Made by a program: the position numbers and the translations under genes. The notes beneath the pieces were generated by a model. It was not told where the DNA came from. It saw only the letters and a program-made list of their open reading frames with translations, and ran no database searches. Source: Campylorhamphus procurvoides (lineage: Eukaryota > Chordata > Aves > Passeriformes > Dendrocolaptidae). Taken from it: a stretch of DNA of 64,000 nt. Positions within the stretch are counted from its first letter, which is position 1. Every line of letters begins with the position of its first letter. The stretch is from the NCBI GenBank assembly GCA_013396655.1, contig WBMV01006668.1, positions 110,778-174,777 of the forward strand, read 5' to 3'. Shown piece after piece: positions 1-10,700 of this stretch.

Positions 1-115
1 CCGCCGCTCCGCAGTGGGGCCGCGGCGTGGGGGCCGCCGCCTCCCCCGGGCTGCAGGGCGGCCGCGACCCCGAGCGGGCCCGGGGGGCTCCGTGGGGGCA
101 GCTCTGCACGTGATG
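1..115 (+). promoter_or_regulatory. Edge of CpG-rich block, probable RIMKLB promoter / noncoding exon 1
   Basis: The first ~115 bases are strongly GC- and CpG-rich (many GCGG/CCGC words), then composition drops abruptly to AT-rich DNA with a TG-rich stretch at 126-150. The position upstream of the first RIMKLB coding exon and on the same strand fits the 3' edge of its CpG-island promoter or a noncoding first exon. The block is cut by the window edge, so neither the start site nor a splice donor can be fixed. GTGGGG and GTGATG are possible but weak donors. Confidence 0.5.
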
Positions 116-3100
116 GAGACAGGGGCGTGTGTGTGTCTGTGTGTGTGGACGGCGTTGGGTCTGGCAGCGAGATCTTCCCAACTAGGTTTCTTCTCCCCTT
201 TTGTTTTCTGATGTTTAAAGAGCACATCGGTGACTTTAGTGCCTGGGATCTATCAGGGGATCCGTTTTCCAAGTGTGTCACTGTTAATCTTGAATTGATT
301 CCATCATTTAAGCAAGCATCCTCTAGGCATGGTATTTTTTTTCTTTTTTTGTCACCGTTTATAAACCGCTATTTTATTTTCTGTGGCAGGATGGGGTCTT
401 AATGCATAAGAATACACTCTCCTAATGCATAGGAATACATGCTTCTGACCTGAAACGTACTTTTCTCGAGTCTCCTCTTCTGAATCCTAAAGGTTATTCT
501 GGGGGAGGGGTTTAAGGACTGGCACAAATAAATAAGAATAGTTTCTGTAGGTTTTAAAACTTAATTTCGTCATATGTTCACGTGTAGGTACAGTTTATCT
601 TTTTCTTCACATTTTACGCGCATTCTTCAGTAAAAGAACAAACTGCTTAGCCTTCTGGGTTTTTTCTTCTCCTTAAAATTGGTATGTGAGGTAGTATAAC
701 GGTGTAAATTCTTTAAAGTTGCACATTTCCCCTAGGTGTGTTCATCACACGATTTTCATTTGACTTTGCTTGCTGTCTTGAATGGCACCTTTTCTTCCCT
801 TGGGAATTAGTTTATCCTCCTTGCACACCTTTATGTCTAATAGGGGTGTTTCTTTTTCTTTCTCCCTAGGTGTTGGTGGCTTCAGAGTCATTTAGGGGTT
901 TAGTTCTGAGGAAGTAGAGACACAAGGATTGAGTGCATTTTACATAGAAAGCTACAGCTCTTCATCAGTACTCTTTATTCTCCATCCCATCCCTCCTGCC
1001 CTGTAGGGGAGGACAATTTGGGAATTATTATAACAGTCATTTACTCCCCGTGTCTCCCTCAGAAATCTCCCCTGGTCCACAAGGCATCCGCTAGACATTG
1101 CCTGTTACAGGACCAAGAGACCGTTATCATCATCATCATCCCTTACTTGCTTTGAGAGCTTTGGTAGTACCCTTCCCTCCCTTCGGAGTGTAGTGCACAG
1201 GAATCTAGAAGACTTCCTTGCCACCCCTTTTGGTTAGTGGAGGATCCAGGAGAAGGGGTACCTAGCAAGACACGTGACCTCCTTAAGGGAGTCAGAACTG
1301 AAGCAGCACTTGGCACGCCGAAGGAAACACCCATCTTTAGTGTCTTTTTCGTCTTCCACTCCTTCCTCACCAAATTTCTGGTAAGTCTCTTCAGCCCATT
1401 CATTCACGTAGTGCATGTTTCCCTTCCCCCACTCCAGGCGCTGGGAGAGGCATGCATAGAGACTGCGAGGTGGGGGAAGGGAGGAGGGAAAACCGGCTGT
1501 GTACACACGGATCAGGGAGTAGAGGGGGTGTTGTACCACACTGCAGGGGAACCTGGCACAGGTGGAAGAGCCTCTCATCGGAAAAGCAGCTGATGTGGGA
1601 GGAAATGTGTGTTTTATTTGCAGATGGGCGTGCGTGCGCACACAGGAACAGTGGAGGGGATGAAAAAGCCTAGAGCCTGTTGTAGGAAAAAATACCAAGA
1701 CCGAAGTAGAAGGTTGGCTGATGCTGACCAGTATCGGGCTTGTGTTGCAGAGAGGAAAGAGAATGGATTATTCGTTGGTGATCGGGAAGTGGGGTGTGTG
1801 AATGAGGAATCTTAACCATCTACTTGCAAGCATGAATATAGAGGAGGAAAGACGGGGACGGGGGGAGTGTGGGGTGTGGATGTCTGCTTTTTAGAAGCAG
1901 TTGTGCCTGGGAGAATTGCTGCTAGCATCTTGAACATCATTCAGTGCAAAGGTGGAGACAAGCAGATGAAAGCTTTCTCGGAGAGTGCAGTTGCCCGTCT
2001 GCAGGGGTGAGCGATTGTACTGAGAAAGAATGGGAACAATTAATATTTTCCGATATCTTTTGGCTTTTGAAGTGTACAGATGTCCAAGGGAAAAGGAGGT
2101 GAACACTGTGATATGCTTTCAAAGAGGTGTGCTTGGGTTTACCTGCCTGCAGAGACTTTAATTCTATGATGCATGTGTAAAGGGTGGATGATAATGCAGC
2201 AGCACTGGACAGATTGCGCTGCAGCTGCTCAATATATTATATAAAATGCATTTAAATAAATGTTTTAATTTTTCAGATTCCTCAGGTTTTAAAAATATGT
2301 TCTTTCCAGAAAGTCTCAAACAGTTATGTGACAGTCTTAGCAAAACTAGTTTTTGGTGTGTAAAAGAGGAATTTTTCTTGCTGTTGGCCTTAAGCATCAC
2401 CATGAAGGAGCATTGTCAGGAATCAGTTGATTTATTTTGGATTTATTTTTCTAAAGATGTCAGTTCTTATCTCTATCACCATGCGATAAATTCATCATCC
2501 ATACATACTTCCTTAACATTTTCTTTATGTGATTATCATTCCGGTATCTTTATGTGGAAAAAAAAAATTAGTTGTGCTTTGTATTCAAAACAGCTGTGAA
2601 CTGTTTGCAGACCTGTTCTTGTGGCATAGAAAGTCCTATTTCTGGAATGTTTCAAATACTGCTCTCCTCTCATTAAGATGAGATGGAGACTTCCATGACA
2701 GTGTATGGCAGATTATGTGCTGGGTCATGTGCTGGGTGACTGTTCATTAGCTGTTTAACTGATCTGCTATCAAAGATTGACTTCATAATTCAGATCTGCC
2801 TTGAGGTATCTCCTAAAGGAGATAGCTTGGAAGCATCTGCCAACTATTCTTAGGTCTTCAGTGTCTTGAAATGCAGCCTTCTGGCATTCTAGAAAGTGCT
2901 GTATGGGTAGAGACGATTGGTTTATTGGAAATGTGTACTCAGTTTCAAGCCTTAGCTAATTTATGATATGAAGGAAGTAAAAATAGCTTTTCCGTCTTGA
3001 ATAACACTGTTTTGGAAACGAGTTTTAAGGGGTAAGCATTGATGATGTTATTAGTGTTAATGGTAGTGAGGTGAGTGCTTGGAGCTGTGGTTTTCCTAGT

Positions 3101-5440
3101 TCTCCATTTCCCATGGCAGTAATGACTGTCACTCTCTTTGCTCATTCCTTCTCGCTTCCATGAGATTTTTATTATCCTTATCTCAGCTGTAGGGATCAAA
3201 CATGCGTAGAAGTATGCTAAAACTAAGGTTGGGGTTTACCTCTGTGTTAGGTACTGGAGCCTGTGGGGCTTCACGGTGCTGTAACTGAGACTGAGAGTCT
3301 GAGCCAAGCTTGAAAAAAGGGGGGATTCTGGGAGGAGATGATGGTAGTAATTTTTCCAGTAACTTGTTTCCCAGCTCACAGTATAGTCAGTGGAAGTGTG
3401 CTGCAACATCAGATCACAAGCTGAGCAGTTGAAATAGCTAGATCACACTGGTTCTTGGTGCTACAAGACATCTGGGATTCCATTCATCGTTCCCATAGGG
3501 AAGAAACAACTCAGACTTTTTAATTTACAAAAGCATTGAGTAGTTGCATTCTGAGTGGAAAGAACATGGAAGTGTGTTTTTTTGTTTGTTTGGTTTTTTT
3601 GCATACTAGGTATCTTTTATCTTACACATTTGTCATTGAAACATAAATGAATTAGTATCTCCTAATAAAAGGGGAATATATCATGATGAAAAAGGACTAG
3701 TCCATTTTTTTCCTGATTTTTCTCCTGCTTTTGGGTGTTGAAGACAGGAGGAGATGGAGACCAGTCTCCCATTCCTGGAGACAGGTCTCTAATCTCTTTG
3801 TGAAGAGAAGACGCCCTCAAGGCAAAAAGAGTGGTCTTCAGAGAAGATTTCCAGATCTCTCTATACAGCTGATCTGATTGGCTGAATTCCCTTTTATGCC
3901 AATGAAACATATTCATATATGATGTAAAGTAGGAAAAGAGCAACAGTGAGTGCTTTTGTTAGAACAGCTGCTGAAGGTGTACTGCAGATTGAAGGAATGC
4001 GGGAGGAAATAGGTCTGCATGTGATGGGGAGGGGAGGAAGCTCTGTGTGCTTCCTGGAATAAAGCCTAGCTTAAGCAATACAAGGGTGCTACAGCTCAAA
4101 GTTGAGGTGAGTTGCTAAGAATCTGTTCTATGCAGCTTCCTGAAGCTGATGCGCCTGTCTGCTTGGCTGCTGTGACACGGAATTTGATTTCTATCAAAGA
4201 GCTTTTACTTTCATGCCACCCTTTTTACCTCCCCCAGTCCATTTTATGCACTTAGGTTTATGGTTATTTTTTACTTTTAATTTCATAAATCTATTAAATA
4301 GTTTTTGAAAGATAGTACTTTGTCTGTAGTAGCTTTGACTGAAAACTGCACTTCAGCTGGTCATCTTGAGGATATTTAAACATCTGCTCTTCCCCTTATA
4401 TATACCATACTTATTTTGCAATAGAGGCTCTCATGGAGTAGGAAGTATTCCATGCACACCCAGCATTGTTTGTGGCTGTGTCTTTTAGATTGAAATGGGT
4501 GGAGTTGGTTTTCAGGGAAAGTTCTGGCAATCATATCCAACTTGAGAGCTTAATGCTCTTCTGCATCTGACTGTAGGGCCAGCTTTCCTCCTACAGACCA
4601 TTTTCTTGAGAATGTGGGAGGGATTGGTAAAACGTTTAGGTTAATAGGGTAAATTGCATGTTTTGTGTTCTGTGAAACTTCTTAATCAAAATAGAGATTG
4701 TAAGGAGAGGCTGAAAGTGATGAGTAGAATCTGGTTTTAGGAACAGAATGTTAGAGTGAGAAAGGTATTTCTCCAGGTGGAAAAAAATGGTGGTATTGGC
4801 GTGGGGGTGAAGGGACCAATAGTTAGGATTACTAGTTTCTGCATCTGCTACTGGCTTGTAGCTTGATCTAAAGTGAATTTCTTAGTCTTTGCTTCCAGAT
4901 TTGAGGTGGTTACCTGCTTTCCTTATGATCAGTGCAAGCTTCTGTATATACATTCATAAAACTTCTAAAATTTTGAGGAAATGAGACCTAGGAAAGAGGT
5001 CAATACCCATATCCAAACTATTTTTATATGCCTGCCAGTTTAATGGTCTCATTGAGATGCCTGGATAGCTCTTCTTAATGAAGCTGCAGCTTTTTTAAAA
5101 AGTAGAGGAAACACAAAAAGGATATACCTTTTTTTTCCTTTCTTCTTTGGCCCTTTGCTGATTTTTAAGAAATTGAGTGCTAATATGGCATCAAGGAGAG
5201 ATGATGGCACACCCGAGGAGGTGGAGGTGGGACGATGTAGAAAAGAGGTTTGAGAAAAATGGGAGTAGATTGGCAAAGAAATCGAGGGAAAAATGGTGAA
5301 AAAATATTTGTTTTTGGCAGAAGTGCTAGAACTAGCACTGAGGGGGAAAGAGCCTCAAAGCACAAACCCCGAAGCTGCCTGAAAATGTGCAGTGGTTTCT
5401 GCTTTGGTTTAGTTTTTTCCGTTCTGAGAAGGTGTGTGTG
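116..5440 (+). other. 5' non-coding DNA, likely RIMKLB intron 1
   Basis: There is no convincing gene here. Short reading frames occur on both strands and overlap each other, without recognisable domains. Visible items are a TG-rich tract at 126-150, a 23-bp imperfect direct repeat at 398-443, an (ATC)5 tract at 1126-1140 and T-rich runs near 3575-3605. If the block at 1-115 is exon 1, all of this is first-intron sequence. Confidence 0.5.
398..443. repeat. 23-bp imperfect tandem repeat, two copies
   Basis: 398-420 and 421-443 are adjacent copies of a 23-bp unit, each containing TAATGCATA followed by GAATACA. They differ at a few bases. The repeated core resembles POU/octamer-like half-sites, but that is only a resemblance. 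Confidence 0.6.
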
Positions 5441-5449
5441 GTGTGTAAT

Positions 5450-5670
5450 TTTGGCTCGTTCTGGGCGCTCCGGGCGCTGCGTGCCCCGAGCAGAGCGGCG
5501 GGCTGAGCTGCGCTCCCGGCGGGGGGCGGCAGGTGGCGCTGCGCCGCCTCGCCAGCCCCTCGTGCAAATGGCAGCGGCGAGGGACAGTGCCCGGCCGCCC
5601 TTGGGAGGTGACACTGCTGGGAAACACAGCCTGCCCCGACCCCCGGCCCGCCACGTTGTGCCAGGAAGTT
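5450..5670 (+). promoter_or_regulatory. Second CpG-rich block: candidate alternative promoter / first exon of RIMKLB
   Basis: About 220 bp of dense CpG and GC sequence sits within AT-rich DNA, 1.8 kb upstream of the first coding exon. No simple repeat explains it. Possible splice donors on the + strand are CAG|GTGGCG (5532/5533) and GAG|GTGACA (5607/5608). An isolated unmethylated-type CpG block upstream of a coding exon usually marks a promoter. Long open frames on both strands across it (5180-5779) come from the scarcity of stops in GC-rich DNA and are not called coding. Confidence 0.45.
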
Positions 5671-5689
5671 TTATGTAAACCGCCACGTA

Positions 5690-7480
5690 GATAAATCCAT
5701 TGTTGAGAGAGACAAAAGTGGGGCAGGAGCTGATGGTTGTCAGCCATTGCAAGCCCAAGCTGCATCTTGCTGTTTCCACTTTCAGCTGCTTTGAAGAACA
5801 AAGAGGTTCTTTGAGATATCAAAAGATATTCTTTACGCCACCCCCATACCCATTTTCCTGCAGGGAGCAAACAGTCCTTTTCCTGCTTTACCTTGAACAT
5901 CTTGACTGCTGTCAAGGGCTGGTCTGGATCTGTGATTGCCTTTCCTTAGGTTCTGCTTGCTTCCAATCTGTTAGGATGAAGAACTGTAGTCCTTGGCTTT
6001 ATTGCTGCTCCTGATTTACCAAAGCAATGGAAAAAGTCCTCAGTCTTTGCTTGTTGTCATTACGGTTGTCAGTACCAGGAGTAAAAATGTCCACTTAAAA
6101 TTTTATCTTCTTTTTAAGAAAAAGCTGTATAGTAGAAAAAACTTGCCTTTTAATTACAAAAAAAACAGGTGGTTCTTATGGCTGTAGCTAAACAATCCTT
6201 TTGTCCTAAGACCTGCTGCAGAAACTCAAATTCTTTGTAATATCAAATTTGTATACTCACTGTCCTTCCGTATATACGTTTTCTGCTGACAGCAGGTCCT
6301 GTCATTAGGACTACCAGGCAAAACTGTTTCCATCCCAGAGTTCAGTTCACTTTGGAACTCATGTAAGATACATGAGCAAAACCTATGATGTACACCTCTT
6401 TTATTTTAATTGGAAAGTTTAAAATCTGACACCAAAATCAGCTCTGGTTCTCTCCAGAATTCTTTTTCTCTACACCGTACTGCTTCTTGTCTCTCTTGAG
6501 TGTAAATGAGTAGTCTATTAGCATACCTGTAATTGTTTTACAGCTTTAAAAAATATTTCAATAAAAATATTCACTCAAAAATAGCCTAAGTCCTCTGTAT
6601 TCAAGGCAAAAAGAGCAGTACCTTACTGTTATCAGTTCTAACACCACTGAATTTCTTCAATTTGAACTGTTTTTTCTGTTCTTGGTGCTGAAGTAATTTG
6701 TGCTATACATTTTTGTGTAAAGGTGATTAAAAAAATAATTTGGAGTGGGAAGTGGCTAACACTGAAATTCAGACCTTGATTTTGCTTTTTTTAACATATA
6801 TTATTATGTTCTGTATTCCTAACATTTTGTTGATGCTCCCTTTTCCATTGTTTTTTTCCATTATTATGTGTTCTGGATACTACTAAATGTATTTCTAAGT
6901 ATATTGCACAATAGATGTGAAGTAATAGTAAGAGCAAATCAGGCCTAAATAGTTATCTGGAAAATTCTGTTTTTTTGCATTTCTTCTGTTCTTCCTGGCT
7001 GCTTTTTTAACATAAAGAATTGGTAGCACTCTTCTTCCCTATGTGGTGGAAAGAAACAAATCAACTTGGTCACTGGGTGTTTTTAGCAGTACCTAGGAGA
7101 GGAGCTGAGTTACCTCAATCGTAATGACATGGCCATTCAAAGTGTATTTAGTTCTTGGCATGTTTTTTAATACTGTCAAGAAAGGGGGATGCAATTACCA
7201 GTACCAGTAGGTACGTCATTTTGGTACTTCTTGTGAAGAAAGGTAGGATGAGGACCAAAACCTGATTACTTGCTTTTAAGATTCCATTAAATGTAAATGG
7301 ATTTGTTTCTGGTTTTGGTACCTGGGTGACAGGTTAGATGTAGACATTATGTTGCCTCTTGGAGGTTGGAAGCTGCAGGCTGTTGAAAAGGACTGACTTG
7401 TGCAGAGGGAGAGGGACTTGGTACAGCAGGGATCATGAGGATATGTGCTCTAACAGAGTCTCATCTTCTCCACTGTCTAG
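5690..7480 (+). other. AT-rich intronic DNA upstream of the first coding exon
   Basis: No gene or recognisable mobile element is visible. The only structured item is the imperfect inverted repeat at 6203-6311. The segment ends in the branch/pyrimidine region and the tandem TAGCAG acceptor before the first coding exon. Confidence 0.6.
6203..6311. repeat. Imperfect inverted repeat (hairpin potential)
   Basis: 6203-6224 pairs with 6280-6311 as three helices: GTCCTAA with TTAGGAC (7 bp), GACCTGCTG with CAGCAGGTC (9 bp) and CAGAAA with TTTCTG (6 bp), separated by 6- and 4-nt bulges on the right arm. Inside the ~55-nt loop, GTATA (6251-6255) can pair with TATAC (6273-6277). No terminal features of a known transposon were recognised. 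Confidence 0.55.
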
Positions 7481-7701
7481 CAGTTGCATTGAAAGGAAAC
7501 CTTGAAGGTTGCAAGACAAGTCCAAGATGTGCAGTTCAGTTGCTCCCAGGCTGTGGTTCTTAACAGACCGTCGCATCAGAGAAGATTATCCTCAGCAGGA
7601 GATCCTGAGAGCACTGAAGGCCAAGTGCTGTGAAGAGGAGCTGGATTTCCGGGCCTTGGTGATGGATGAAGTGGTGCTGACCATTGAGGATGGAAATCTT
7701 G
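7481..7701 (+). CDS. RIMKLB: RIMKLB first coding exon (5' UTR end plus residues 1-59)
   Basis: The exon begins after a pyrimidine-rich stretch ending in TAG at 7478-7480 (or CAG at 7481-7483) and contains about 46 nt of 5' UTR. The ATG is at 7527 with A at -3, and coding runs to 7701. It encodes 58 residues beginning [16 protein letters not shown] plus the first base of Gly59. The donor is G|GTGAGA at 7701/7702. An in-frame stop at 7503-7505 excludes an N-terminal extension within this exon. This is the start of the RimK-like N-terminal domain. Confidence 0.95.
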
Positions 7702-10700
7702 GTGAGAATGAGCTGAGGCTGGGAATGTGCTGAAAGGGTACTTGGAAAAAGATTGTAAAATGGTGCATCTACTCTTTAGTAATGAATTCCGTGTGTGCCA
7801 GACTACCTATCATTCATCATACAAATTGTGTGGGTGTACATCATAACCATGTTTTTTAGCATCTATTATGTTAATCAAATATGATTGTTAAGTTTGCTGA
7901 TTTGCATTAGAACCATTAGAACCTTCTGCAGAAAAAAGAGGAGGCTTTTCTCAACGTTTGTTGAGTTCAGGATAAGGACTGTACTGAATATGAAATCATG
8001 GAGCTTAATTTTTGCTTAGGTAGTTGAATTTTATGGGTCACATTTAAGAGCTTTTTGTTCTGTGTTCCAACTGCAAAATAGAAAACACATTTGAAATAGT
8101 CTAAAAGGAATTTTCAGTGAACAGTACAAATTGTCATGGAGCTAGAGGTTATAATGAGATGTAACTAAAGCATGCTGCTGAATGGATGTGGAGTTAATCT
8201 ATGTGCCAGAAAAGAACAGTAATGAAGAACAAAGTATGTGCATCAGAATAATTTGAACTATTACTACAATTTGCAGTGTTTAAAACTAAATGCTAAGATC
8301 TCGGTTCTGTTTTCCTACTAGATTTTTTTCCTGTAGTGATTAAAAGGGAAAATAATGTGTTAGAAACGTTAAGTAAAAAGGTTCTGTAGATAGTAAGATA
8401 TAAGATAGGCAGAATATTAATTCCACCAGTGTCAAGCTGTGTTGCATTTACAATTTGTTTTTTTTCAACTTCTTAATTTGAATCATGAAGTAAGGAGACT
8501 GCAGCGTTGTTTTTTACCTTTACCTCTTCCATTTCTTTTCCCTATATATAAATAAAAAAAAATACCACTGGGGATCCAGGGAAGAAGTACATTTCTGAAA
8601 GTTATATTAGAGTAATTCTGTGTGGGAAGAAAATATAAAATTACTCTCAGACCTGAAGAAGAGGCTGTCATGTGATCGTATTCCTTGTTCCTTATTGGGA
8701 AATCTTATGTAGGAGTGGAATCATTAAACTGACTCTGGGGAAGAACTTTGGTCAGAATTTATACCCTATTGTAGTATGAATCAATCAAGCATATGCATGG
8801 GAAACCCACTGTTTTTTATTCTGGTATTACTGAAATTTTATTTACCTATTTTGTCTTTTAATCTGAAGAATTTATGATTCTTAGCACAGATTGTAATTCT
8901 GTAGGATGTCTTCAAATCAAGGTAACTTCTTGTCAAAAAGTCTGAACATCTTACTGCTCTGAGTGTGCTTTCCTTCGGATAGTGTGTTGTGTGAATTCAG
9001 CCATTCTGCACTGTAGCTGCAGTCTCTGAGATGCATAATTAGTCCTCCAGCATTTCAGTATTGTTTATATTTCTTGGTGATTATTTCTTCTTTCCTGTCT
9101 TCTGTCATTTCTTTGGGAATTAAATATGCTGATTGTAAATTATGGGTCTTTCTGCTCTCTTCTGCCTAATGTCTCCTAATGCTGCATCTATTTTAAGAAA
9201 AAAGATAGTATGCAACTTGGAAAACTAATGCTGAGAAGTATGTAGTACAAGAACGAGAAAAATTAAGGAAATTACTGGAGAGAAAATGCAAACAAAATTT
9301 AAATTATTCTCATACAAAGTGTTCATTCAAAATGTTGTAAATAACTAATCATTTGAAAAGGAGTGAGGAAAAAATGCTGAAAGATTGTCGGATAGAAATT
9401 TTGTTAAAAATAGTCTGGACTGTCGTAATTTTATTGTTTGTTTTGGTTTTTTTCTGACAGGTGGGAGTTGTCTTGTATCAAACAATTCTTTTTCATGGAG
9501 AGATGTGATAAATCTTTCCTCTTAATTTTCCAATTCTCTTTTCCCTAGACCTTTCGCACATGTTTTGATACAGATTTCTGGTGGAGGACACAAGCAAAAG
9601 CTTTGTATTTCATTTTCCTTGTTAAAGTCCTCAGTTGGCGTAGGAAAAGGTGTCCTGGAACAAAATCCAGGAGGTAATGCATTCTGTACCCTTTTCGTTA
9701 CCTACTGTTGTGTGAGGGATCCAGATTGAGTAAAGTTTCATACAACATAGTGGAGTTGATGAAGAGAATGTATCCGTAGTAGATAATAACCTGCTTTTGC
9801 TTCCTTTTCTATTGTTATTTGTGTTGAAAACCTAATGATTCAGGGCTCAAACTCCGAAGGTAATGCATGATATTGGAGGAAGTAACAGTTTTTTCTCCAT
9901 ATATTCACACTTTGATTAGAGCTCTTTTTTGTCCTTTAAAACCTAGACAATTTCTTAAATTTTAAGTAAATTGTTAGAAAATTGTAAGAAATCGTTAGAA
10001 AAATGTTAACTTTACAAAGTCAAGTTGAAAATTACAGGATGCTATTTAAAAATATGGTATTTCTGTAGATGATATAGTCAGTAATCCTTCTTGTGGACTT
10101 GCTGTCTGTTGGGAACAAAAATAGTCACCAAAAATTCAGCACAGGACATTAAAAAGCTTGGAATGATTTACTTCACAGGGGTGGAGTGGAAAAGACATTT
10201 CTAAGCTTAAAAAAACTGAGCGGAACAGTGGTATACATACCAGAACTGAAAATTGTCCCTTCCACAAATCACATGGTGTTTATCTTGACAGTAGAGTGAA
10301 CTGATGTATCAGTGAAGTCCAGAGCCAAAGACAGATGTGGAAAGCTCTTGCAGTGCTGAGATTTACAAAATTTGTGTATGTCAGAAATGATAAGATCTGC
10401 TGTGGCCAAAGGGAAAGGGGGAGGAGCAGAGTTGTTTCAGTCGGTGGACACAGCAGCAGCAACTCCTTGGGGCAATACTCTGCTGTACTGCAGGACTGGA
10501 TGGGAAGCACGGCTGGATTCCCAGGCAAACCAGCAGTGTGGGCCCAGCAGTACCTGCTGGTTCCGTATCTTCCACAGCTGAAACTTGATGACTCAGTATC
10601 CCCACAGACCCAGTATATTACTGGACATACGATGAACCTGTATGCAGCTCAAGATCCACATGATATGCCTCAATCAGGAGTCCAAAAATGATTGTAAATG

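Noticed and set aside
5180..5779. Long overlapping open frames on both strands (199 codons minus, 142 codons plus)
   Set aside because: They coincide with the CpG-rich block, where stops are rare; no domain is recognisable and both strands are open, as expected from composition.
10335..10691. 118-codon + frame in intron 2
   Set aside because: Three overlapping frames on both strands occupy the same locally GC-richer patch; no similarity recognised.
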